A stretch of DNA of 36,604 bases from Burkholderiales bacterium (GTDB lineage: Bacteria > Pseudomonadota > Gammaproteobacteria > Burkholderiales > Burkholderiaceae_C). The notes below the pieces were generated by a model. It did no database searches, had not been told where the DNA came from, and was given only the letters and a program-made list of their open reading frames with translations. The position numbers and the translations under genes were made by a program. The stretch lies in contig JAGWTS010000008.1 in NCBI GenBank assembly GCA_028868875.1, forward strand, positions 1-36,604, written 5' to 3'. How positions within the stretch are numbered: position 1 is the stretch's first letter; each line of letters starts with the position of its first letter. Below, piece after piece: positions 7,738 through 14,181 of this stretch.

Positions 7738-9129
7738 TCAACGCCGGCGCGTGGCCCGGCCGAGCAAGGCCGCCAGCGTCGAGGCTGCCAGCAGGCCGCC
7801 CATGGTGGCGGCGCACCAGAAGCCGGCGGCACCATGCAGCACGGCGGGCAGGCGCGCATCGGAGCCGAAGGCGAGCGCATAGCCGCCGCCCAGGCCGACG
7901 CCCCAGACCGAGGCCGCGTACGCCAGCATCGGCAAGGTGGCGATGCGATAGGCGCGCAGCACCGAGGCGCAGACCGCCTGGCCGGCATCGGCGACGTGGA
8001 ACACGGCGACGATGGCCAGCAGCGGCAAGGCGGCGGCGGCAATCGCGCCGTCCTGGGCGTACCAGCCGACGATGCTGCGCCGCCCCGCGAACAGCAGCCC
8101 GCCCATCGCCACGGCGCAGGCCGCGGCGAGCGCCAGGCCGTGCCAGCCCAGGCGGCGCGCGTCGTCGAGGTCGGCGGCGCCGACGCGCTGGGCGACGAGC
8201 GCGCCGGTGCCGTTGCCGATCGCCAGGGGCATCATGAACAGCAGGCTCGCCAGGTTGGCCGCGATCTGGTGCCCGGCCACCGCCGTCGTGCCCAGGCGAG
8301 CGATGAAGATCGACATGAAGGCGAAGCCCGAGACCTCGACCAGGAACGAGGCCCCCATCGGCAACCCCAGGCGCAACTGGCTGGCGAGCGCGCGCCGGTC
8401 GGGGGCATCGAGGCCGCGCGCGCCGAGCTCGAAGTGCGCGTAGAAGGGGTCGCGCCGCACGAGCCAGCCCGCCGCCAGCACCTGCAGCCACATCGCCAGC
8501 GCCGTGGCGATGCCGCAGCCGAGCACGCCCAGCGCCGGGACCCCCAGCGCCGGCAGGCCGAAGACGAGCAGGGCCGACAGCGGCAGCTTCAGGCCGAGCC
8601 CGGCGAGCTGCAGCACCATCACCGCCTTCGGCCGCGACACCGCGATGTTGAAGCCGCGATAGGCCGAGAACAGCAGCGCCGCCGGCAGCGCGAAGGCGAG
8701 CGCCAGCATGTAGCCGCGCACCTTGGGCTCGACCGCGGGCGAGGCGCGGGCGAGCACGAGAAAGGGTTCGGGAAACACCAGCAGCAGGCTGCCCGCCAGC
8801 GCGAGCCCGAGCGCGAGCCAGACCGCCTGGTGCAGTTGGCGCCCGGCGTCGGCCGCGCGCCCGGCGCCGTAGAGCTGGCCCACGATCGGCCCCAGCGCCA
8901 GCACCACGCCCATGCAGCTGATGAAGACCGTCACGTAGCCGGCGGCCCCGATCGCCAGCGCCGCCAGGTCCTCGGCGCCACGGCGCGCGAGCAGCAGGGT
9001 GTCGATCGTGCTGAAGGCCAGCACCGACACCTGGCCGACGAAGACCGGCCAGGCCAGCGGTGCGATGCGGCGCGCGCTGGCGGCCAGGCCGGGCCGCATG
9101 TGCCGAGTCGCCTCTGCCGCGTGATTCAT
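7738..9129 (-). CDS. MATE-family multidrug/cation antiporter
   Basis: The 463-residue protein is hydrophobic along its whole length with about 12 membrane helices in two homologous halves, the MATE (NorM/DinF) architecture. Typical segments are AWPVFVGQVSVLAFSTIDTLLLARRG at residues 26-51 and, in the second half, the GLPMGASFLVEVSGFAFMS and VAGHQIAANLASLLFMMPLAIG segments. These exporters use Na+ or H+ gradients to extrude cationic drugs or metabolites. Its ATG overlaps the stop of the upstream DUF3717-DUF1289 gene as ATGA (9126-9129), so translation is probably coupled. The substrate is unknown. Confidence 0.93.
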   Translation of the reverse strand: MNHAAEATRHMRPGLAASARRIAPLAWPVFVGQVSVLAFSTIDTLLLARRGAEDLAALAIGAAGYVTVFISCMGVVLALGPIVGQLYGAGRAADAGRQLHQAVWLALGLALAGSLLLVFPEPFLVLARASPAVEPKVRGYMLALAFALPAALLFSAYRGFNIAVSRPKAVMVLQLAGLGLKLPLSALLVFGLPALGVPALGVLGCGIATALAMWLQVLAAGWLVRRDPFYAHFELGARGLDAPDRRALASQLRLGLPMGASFLVEVSGFAFMSIFIARLGTTAVAGHQIAANLASLLFMMPLAIGNGTGALVAQRVGAADLDDARRLGWHGLALAAACAVAMGGLLFAGRRSIVGWYAQDGAIAAAALPLLAIVAVFHVADAGQAVCASVLRAYRIATLPMLAYAASVWGVGLGGGYALAFGSDARLPAVLHGAAGFWCAATMGGLLAASTLAALLGRATRRR

Positions 9130-9602
9130 GCCCGTTTGCGCGGCATGACCATGCTAGTCAGATCTCGCTGTTCTCGAGAATCAGTTCGGCTCGCACCGGC
9201 CGGGTTCGCCCGTTCGGCGTAGCGGTTGAAGCGCCAGGCCAGCGCTTCCATCGTGATGCGGTGCCAGACCAGGCGCTTCTCGGCCGGCCCGTAGCGGGTC
9301 CATTCGCGCACTTCGGCAAAGCTGCGGCCGCAGCCCTTGCAGACGGCGTCGCCCTGGCTCGTCGAGCAGATCGCGATGCAGGGCGAGTCGGGCATGCTCG
9401 CATACCAGGCCAGCCAGGCCGCGCGCGCGGCGTGCGCGAGCGCCGCCTCGTCGATCCAGACCTGCCGCTGCCAGGCCATGGCCGCGTAGGCCTCGGCCAG
9501 AGCGCGCACTTCGGCGCAGGCGCTCACGCCGTCGACAGACGGCCGGCGCTGGCGCCACCAATTGATGGCCGCCTCGATATCGGTCACGTGCAGCGCTGCC
9601 AT
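9126..9602 (-). CDS. DUF3717-DUF1289 protein
   Basis: This 158-residue cytosolic protein joins two small domains. The N-terminal 70 residues (MAALHVTDIEAAINWWRQRR) match DUF3717, a short helical family of Burkholderiales. The C-terminal part has the DUF1289 zinc-finger-like pattern PCIAICS...CKGCGRSFAEVREW. ATG 9602 is supported by AAAGGA about 7 bases upstream; the frame stays open to 9761 without a better start. The gene overlaps the MATE exporter start by four bases. Neither domain has an established function. DUF1289 proteins have been proposed to bind iron or Fe-S, which here would be inference. Confidence 0.88.
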   Translation of the reverse strand: MAALHVTDIEAAINWWRQRRPSVDGVSACAEVRALAEAYAAMAWQRQVWIDEAALAHAARAAWLAWYASMPDSPCIAICSTSQGDAVCKGCGRSFAEVREWTRYGPAEKRLVWHRITMEALAWRFNRYAERANPAGASRTDSREQRDLTSMVMPRKRA

Positions 9603-9759
9603 CGGCGTCCTTTGAGCATCCCCCGGGATGCAGGGCCGCGGCCGGCTCGCCCCTCGAACCGCCACGGACCGACGCCTCGTGAACGGCCGAGGTGCACGGG
9701 TAAACCCGTTCAGCGGCCGGCAGGCCCCCGGGGAGACGCGCAGGATAGCAGCGCGCGCC

Positions 9760-9778
9760 AAGCCCCCGCCGGGGCCTT
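9760..9778 (-). terminator. Possible terminator hairpin after the AP2-like gene
   Basis: On the minus strand AAGGCCCC and GGGGGCTT flank a GGC loop, giving a stem with one mismatch. It overlaps the stop codon of the AP2-like gene. No T-run follows, so it may simply be a 3' stabilising hairpin. Confidence 0.35.
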
Positions 9779-10316
9779 ACTTCGCGGCCGCGCGTGCTGC
9801 CTTGAGCGTCTGGCTTTCGAAGCGCTTGGCCTTGGTCGCCGCGCGCTGGTAGATCTCCTCGGCCTCGGCGCGCATTTCCATCGCCTTGGCGAGCGCACGC
9901 TCATAACGAGCCACCGTGTAGGTGTTCTCGGTGCCGATGTAGACGGTGCGCCGCTTCGGGGTGTCGCCGAAGCGCGGGATCAGCACCGACAGGCTCGCGT
10001 CGCGCACCCGGGATCCCCGCCGCTGGCGGATCACGGGGCCGAAAATCCCGGCCGGCAGGTCGCTGGTCTTGTTCTCGCTCGGGCCGTGCTGCAGCCGCAC
10101 CGGCGCCGGCAGCTTGGCGATGCGCTTGAGCAGTTCGCGCGTCGCGGCTTCGAGCGAAGCGGCGGCACCGCTTCCGTCAGAACTGTGATCAGAAAACAAC
10201 TTCGTACCGCCGTAACGCAACTGCCAACCGTGTGTGGCACGGTGGTCGATACGCTGGATGCCTTGCGGCACGGCGAACTCTTGCCCTGAAAAAATGACGA
10301 TATCTCGCAGTTTCAT
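9777..10316 (-). CDS. Possible tandem AP2-like DNA-binding protein
   Basis: I do not recognise a named family for this 179-residue protein. Two segments have the look of the AP2/integrase three-strand-plus-helix fold. Residues about 19-65 (IQRIDHRATHGWQLRYGG, then LFSDHSSDGSGAAASLEAATRELLKRI) have the strand-turn-helix rhythm, and residues about 104-148 repeat it (SLSVLIPRFG, KRRTVYIGTEN, then an ARYERALAKAMEMR helix). In plants AP2 binds GC-rich DNA; in bacteria AP2-like folds occur in mobile-element proteins and small DNA-binding proteins. The C-terminal 30 residues form a basic Ala-rich helix. A good ribosome site (AGGAAG, 9 bases before ATG) supports the start. The repeats at 10330-10522 lie directly upstream. 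DNA binding is inference. Confidence 0.75.
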   Translation of the reverse strand: MKLRDIVIFSGQEFAVPQGIQRIDHRATHGWQLRYGGTKLFSDHSSDGSGAAASLEAATRELLKRIAKLPAPVRLQHGPSENKTSDLPAGIFGPVIRQRRGSRVRDASLSVLIPRFGDTPKRRTVYIGTENTYTVARYERALAKAMEMRAEAEEIYQRAATKAKRFESQTLKAARAAAK

Positions 10317-10329
10317 GGGATTTAACTTC

Positions 10330-10478
10330 CTGATCTGATCGATGTGAACCTGAACTGTCGCTCACTTAAAGTGTACAACAAATCATGTTAAGTGTGTTGA
10401 CACAAAAGTGATTATGCTGATCATTTGCTGATCGTCAAGCGATGGATGAGTTATAAGTGCGAAAAGTTACTGCTGATC
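10330..10478 (+). repeat. Five CTGATC repeats upstream of the AP2-like gene
   Basis: The hexamer CTGATC occurs five times on the plus strand at 10330-10335, 10335-10340, 10417-10422, 10428-10433 and 10473-10478, all in non-coding DNA. Three copies share the longer form GCTGATC. Chance expectation for one hexamer in 150 bases is well below one. They could be operator half-sites or iteron-like binding sites for a local regulator, and all contain GATC. Confidence 0.65.
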
Positions 10479-10522
10479 ATGTCTGGTTAGATTTCACACG
10501 TACTCGTTAAAAGTGAGCGACA
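10356..10522. repeat. 167-bp segment with perfect 12-bp terminal inverted repeats
   Basis: TGTCGCTCACTT at 10356-10367 is the exact reverse complement of AAGTGAGCGACA at 10511-10522. The enclosed DNA is clearly AT-richer than its surroundings and carries further AAGTG-containing motifs, such as GTTAAGTGTGTTGACAC. The TG...CA ends resemble those of DDE-transposase elements, so this may be a MITE-like relic. Alternatively the arms are binding sites. No target-site duplication is visible (TGAAC on the left, CCCCT on the right) and no transposase is present nearby. Confidence 0.5.
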
Positions 10523-10543
10523 CCCCTGCACTTGCGGGGGTGT
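10520..10543 (+). other. Hairpin overlapping the right inverted repeat
   Basis: ACACCCC (10520-10526) pairs with GGGGTGT (10537-10543) around a 10-base loop. It lies 33 bases before the small membrane-protein gene. There is no T-tract, so it is as likely a leader hairpin as a terminator. Confidence 0.45.
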
Positions 10544-10575
10544 AAGCACTTGTTCAGCCTTCGAAAATACCGGCC

Positions 10576-10854
10576 ATGGGTCGCGATCAACACCACGGGG
10601 CAGTACGCCAGTACAAGGGGACCACCGTCTTCGACTGGGACAGCGAGCCCGCCGACGAACGGCCGAGCGAATTCACGAGCAGCAGCCTCGGGTCGGGCAG
10701 CTCGCGCCGGTCCGGGTACGAAGGCATCGAGGTGCGGCGGAGGCGGCCGCCGCGCAAGCGTGCAGGAATGAGCGTGCTCATGCGCGCGTTCGTGCTCGTC
10801 CTCGTCCTCAGCGCCATCGCCATCGTCGTCGGATCCGTCCTGCTGCAGCGCTGA
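10576..10854 (+). CDS. Small tail-anchored membrane protein of unknown function
   Basis: A 92-residue protein with a polar, Ser/Arg-rich N-terminal two-thirds. It ends in a basic cluster (RRRRPPRKRA, about residues 54-63) and a single C-terminal hydrophobic helix, MRAFVLVLVLSAIAIVVGSVLL. The layout predicts a tail-anchored inner-membrane protein with its soluble part in the cytosol. No Shine-Dalgarno is obvious before ATG 10576, which is the main reason for doubt. No family is recognised. The next gene on the strand, the cyclase-FHA protein, starts 218 bases downstream. Confidence 0.62.
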   Translation: MGRDQHHGAVRQYKGTTVFDWDSEPADERPSEFTSSSLGSGSSRRSGYEGIEVRRRRPPRKRAGMSVLMRAFVLVLVLSAIAIVVGSVLLQR

Positions 10855-11072
10855 GGGCACGGGGCGCAGGCCGGTCCCATCTTGCCTGGGATTTAAATAC
10901 TCTAAAAACCAACAAAGTGACATATTCGCAATTTCTCGACCCGCGAAGGCCGAAGCGGGCCCGAACCCGATACAGCAACGAGTGGTGTAAGCTGTAACGT
11001 CAGATTTCAGGCTGCGTGAGCGGGCTCGCACTCCCGGTGTCAGGGCCCAGGCAAGGACAGGGGCACCTTTCG

Positions 11073-12071
11073 ATGATCGAGCTCGGCTCGTTGACGATGA
11101 CCGAGATCATCCGGCTGCAAGGCCAGCTGCAGCAGGAGCTGACGCGCCGCTTCCAGCGCTCGCTGCTGGTGATGTTCTCGGACATCGTTGGCTCGACCCA
11201 GTACTTTGCCCGCTTCGGCGACGCCGCCGGGCGCCAGCTCCAGCAGCTGCACGCCGACTTGCTCGACGCGGCCTGCCGCGATTGCGCGGGCCGCATCGTC
11301 GAGATCGCGGGCGACGGCTGCTTCCTCGTCTTTCCTTCGGCCGACAGCGCGGTACGGGCGATCATCCTGTTCCACCAGGCCTCGGCGCGCGCCAACGCCG
11401 AGCGCGGCCACCAGCACCAGTTGCACGTGCGCATCGGCCTGCACTGGGGTTCGGTCCTGACCGACGGCGTGGCGGTCAGCGGCGACGCGGTCAACCTGTG
11501 CGCGCGCGTGACCTCGAGCGCCGACGCCGGCGAGATCCACCTCACGCGCCAGGTCTACCAGGAGCTCGGCAGCAGCCTGCGCCTGAACTGCCATGCCAAG
11601 GGCACGGCCGTGCTCAAGGGCGTCGTCGACCCGGTCGAGATCTTCGGCTTCGAATGGCGTGACCATTCCGTGTTTCCGCGCAGCCTGCGCATCGAGGAGA
11701 CGGGCGAGGAAGTGGCGCTGCCGCGCCAGGACATCGTCACCTTCGGCCGGCTGCCGGAACACGAGGGCCAGCGCGCCAACGACATCGTGCTCAACCACCC
11801 CGACCCGAGCCGGGCGCGCCGCATCAGCCGCTGGCATTTCGAGCTGCGCCGCAACCCCGACGGCCTGCACCTGCGCTCGCTCTCGGACAACGCCACCGCG
11901 GTCAACGGCGAGCGCGTCGAGAAGGGCGTGGACACGCCGGTGCGCGCCGGCTCGCGCATCCTCGTCGCCGACGTGCTGAACCTGGTGCTGGTGGGCGAGG
12001 ATCCGGGCCGGATCAGCTCCTACGACGCGACCGTGCTGCGCCTGCCGACCTCGCGTGGCAGCGGCGGCTAG
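11073..12071 (+). CDS. Class III nucleotide cyclase with C-terminal FHA domain
   Basis: The 332-residue protein has a class III cyclase domain at about residues 30-195 and an FHA domain at about 225-315. The two metal-binding aspartates are D37 (FSDIVGST) and D81 (IAGDG). The transition-state residues N141 and R145 are present in AVNLCARV. At the two purine-selecting positions I see E77, in the place of the adenine-selecting Lys of adenylate cyclases and as found in guanylate cyclases, and A134 where cyclases usually carry Asp, Thr or Cys. The FHA domain shows FGR, ISRWHFEL and NATAVNGE, so it should bind phosphothreonine. ATG 11073 is chosen over GTG 11016 because the upstream stretch is not conserved-looking. 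No membrane segment is seen. Phosphorylation-dependent partner binding is inferred from the FHA domain. Confidence 0.88.
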   Translation: MIELGSLTMTEIIRLQGQLQQELTRRFQRSLLVMFSDIVGSTQYFARFGDAAGRQLQQLHADLLDAACRDCAGRIVEIAGDGCFLVFPSADSAVRAIILFHQASARANAERGHQHQLHVRIGLHWGSVLTDGVAVSGDAVNLCARVTSSADAGEIHLTRQVYQELGSSLRLNCHAKGTAVLKGVVDPVEIFGFEWRDHSVFPRSLRIEETGEEVALPRQDIVTFGRLPEHEGQRANDIVLNHPDPSRARRISRWHFELRRNPDGLHLRSLSDNATAVNGERVEKGVDTPVRAGSRILVADVLNLVLVGEDPGRISSYDATVLRLPTSRGSGG

Positions 12072-12096
12072 GCCCGCGCCGCCGCCACCCAGCCGC

Positions 12097-13095
12097 TCAG
12101 CCGAGCTTGCCGGCGCTGCGCTCGAGCAGGGCCCAGGCCTCGTCGCCGTACTTGTGCTTCCACTCGTCGTAGAAGCCGGCCTTGCGCATGTGCTCGCGGA
12201 AGCTGTCGGTCCGGGGCTGGTTGAAGGCCAATCCCTTGGCGGCGAGCGTCTTCTGCAGCCCGGCGTTGAGCGCCTCGACGTCACCGCGCTCGGCCAGCGC
12301 CGCGGCATCGATGTGGCGCGCGACGATCGCGCGCAAGTCCTCGGGCAGCCGCTCCCAGGCCTTCTTGTTGGCGAGGAACCAGAAGCCGTCCCACATGTGG
12401 TTCGTGAGCGAGCAGTATTTCTGCACCTCGTAGAGCTTGGCCGTGTCGATGACGGCGAGCGGGTTCTCCTGGCCTTCGACGATCTTGGTCTGCAGCGCCG
12501 AATAGACCTCGGCGAAGTTGATCGAGGTGGGCGAGGCGTCCAGGGCCTTGAACATCGAGGTCCACAGCGGCGAAGGCGGCACCCGGATCTTCATGCCCTT
12601 GAGGTCGTCGGCGCTCTGGATCGGGTGCGTCGAGGTCGTGATCTGGCGGAATCCGTTGTCCCAGATCTTGTCCATGACGACGAGCCCGGCCTTGCCGATC
12701 TGGCCCCGCACCCAGGCGCCGAGATCGCCGTCGAGCGCCTTCCACACCGTGGGGTAGTCGGGGAAGGCGAAGCCGATGCCGGTGATCGAGGCCGCCGGCA
12801 CCAGGGTCGCGAGGATCAGGCCCGAGAGGGTGAAGAAATCGATCCCGCCCGCGCGCAACTGGCTCAGCATGTCGGTGTCGCCGCCGAGCTGGTTGTTCGG
12901 GAAGATCTGGATGTCGACCCGGCCCTTGGTGTCGGCACGGATCGCGTCGGCCATCGCCGCGGCGCGCAGGTTCATCGGATGGCCGAGCGGCAGGTTGTTC
13001 GCGTACTTGTAGGCGAACTCGGCCTTCTGCGCGCGCGCGCTGGCGGCTGCGAGGGCGGCGGCGCCGACGATGAGGTTGCGACGGGTGAGACTCAT
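12097..13095 (-). CDS. TRAP-type solute-binding protein (DctP family)
   Basis: This 332-residue periplasmic protein starts with a twin-Arg-like signal peptide (SLTRRNLIVGAAALAAASARAQ). The DctP fold follows, with typical segments at LRAGGIDFFTLSG, the conserved ligand Arg in KGMKIRVPPSP (about residue 173) and YSALQTKIVEGQENP. Such proteins deliver carboxylates and related anions to DctQM membrane subunits. ATG 13095 has AGGAG about 9 bases upstream. No DctQ or DctM gene lies in the window, so this is an orphan or its membrane partners are elsewhere. It is divergent from an SDR gene with 113 bases between starts, which suggests co-regulation. Confidence 0.92.
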   Translation of the reverse strand: MSLTRRNLIVGAAALAAASARAQKAEFAYKYANNLPLGHPMNLRAAAMADAIRADTKGRVDIQIFPNNQLGGDTDMLSQLRAGGIDFFTLSGLILATLVPAASITGIGFAFPDYPTVWKALDGDLGAWVRGQIGKAGLVVMDKIWDNGFRQITTSTHPIQSADDLKGMKIRVPPSPLWTSMFKALDASPTSINFAEVYSALQTKIVEGQENPLAVIDTAKLYEVQKYCSLTNHMWDGFWFLANKKAWERLPEDLRAIVARHIDAAALAERGDVEALNAGLQKTLAAKGLAFNQPRTDSFREHMRKAGFYDEWKHKYGDEAWALLERSAGKLG

Positions 13096-13208
13096 GGACC
13101 GGGACTCCTGGGGTTCGACGGGGATTCGACCGGCCGATTCTGTCAAAGCGCGCGCCGCCGCGGCGCCGCTTCTCTAAACTCTGCCGCCCAACCCCACCCG
13201 GACAAACC

Positions 13209-14000
13209 ATGAGCCCAGCCGCCTCCGCCCCCGTCGCAGTCGTCACCGGGGGGGCCCGCGGCATCGGCCTCGCCATCGCGCGCTGGTTCCTGGGCCGCGG
13301 CCATGGCGTCGCCCTCGTCGACATCGACGGCCCCACCCTCGCCCGCACCGAGGCCGAACTCGCCGATCCCGAGCGCGTGCTCGCCTTCCACGGCGACGTG
13401 TCCAAGCCGGACCAGGTGGACGCGGCGGTCGCGGCGGTGGTGGCGCGTTTCGGGCGCATCGACGCGCTCGTCAACAACGCCGGGGTCGCGGTGTTCAAGC
13501 CGATCGGCGCGACCTCGTTCGCCGAATGGCGCCAGGTGCTCGACACCAACCTCGACGGCGCCTTCCTCTGCAGCCAGGCCTGCGCGCCGGTGATGATCCG
13601 CGGCGGCGGCGGCGCCATCGTCAACATCGCCTCGATCTCGGGCCTGCGCGCCAGCACCCTGCGCGTGGCCTACGGCACGAGCAAGGCGGCGCTCATCCAC
13701 CTCACGCGCCAGCAGGCGGTGGAACTCGGCAATGCCGGCATCCGCTGCAACTGCATCGCGCCCGGACCGGTGGACACCGAAATGTCCAAGCTGGTGCACA
13801 GCGTCGCGATCCGCTCGGACTACTACGATGCGATTCCGCAGAACCGCTACGGCACGACCGACGAGATCGCGAACGCGGTGGGCTTTCTCTGCAGCCCCGA
13901 GGCGAGCTACGTCAACGGCCAGGTGCTGGCGGTCGACGGCGGTTTCGACGCGGCCGGGGTCGGCCTGCCCACGCTCAGGCGCAAGGCCGCCGGCGACTGA
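13209..14000 (+). CDS. SDR-family oxidoreductase
   Basis: The 263-residue classical short-chain dehydrogenase has the cofactor motif TGGARGIG at residues 13-20, an acidic residue after strand two (ALVDIDG) that favours NAD(H), NNAG at about 89-92, and the catalytic Ser (NIASISG) with YGTSK at about 156-160. The C-terminal substrate-loop region contains APGPVDTEMSKLV, and the chain ends with the family segment ASYVNGQVLAVDGGF. It oxidises or reduces a secondary alcohol or ketone in the cytosol; the substrate is unknown. Its start lies opposite the TRAP binding protein, so it may act on the imported compound. A TAAACT sequence about 30 bases upstream could be the -10 element. Confidence 0.93.
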   Translation: MSPAASAPVAVVTGGARGIGLAIARWFLGRGHGVALVDIDGPTLARTEAELADPERVLAFHGDVSKPDQVDAAVAAVVARFGRIDALVNNAGVAVFKPIGATSFAEWRQVLDTNLDGAFLCSQACAPVMIRGGGGAIVNIASISGLRASTLRVAYGTSKAALIHLTRQQAVELGNAGIRCNCIAPGPVDTEMSKLVHSVAIRSDYYDAIPQNRYGTTDEIANAVGFLCSPEASYVNGQVLAVDGGFDAAGVGLPTLRRKAAGD

Positions 14001-14065
14001 TCCGAACCCGAATGCAGTTGCGATTCTTGCGACTACATTCAGATCTGATCGATGCCGATATCCGG

Positions 14066-14084
14066 GGCACTTCACGGTGCCTTT
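14066..14084 (+). terminator. Weak terminator-like hairpin after the SDR gene
   Basis: GGCAC and GTGCC pair around the loop TTCACG and are followed by TTT. The position, 66 bases after the SDR stop and before the next gene, fits termination, but the stem is short. Confidence 0.3.
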
Positions 14085-14181
14085 GCGTTCGAAGGCCCGT
14101 TTCTGCAGTTTGGAAAAGGCCCGACGTGAAACCGTTGTCCCCGTTGAGTTTCCGCGCCCGCCCCGCAGCGCCGTGGCATCG

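Noticed and set aside
7402-9222. A 606-codon plus-strand frame over the MATE gene
   Set aside because: The minus-strand protein shows a full MATE membrane pattern, while the plus-strand product is a charged Arg/Gln-rich shadow.
10332-14054. A 13-mer GATCTGATCGATG shared by 10332-10344 and 14042-14054
   Set aside because: A shared 13-mer in 36 kb is expected by chance several times and the flanks do not match.
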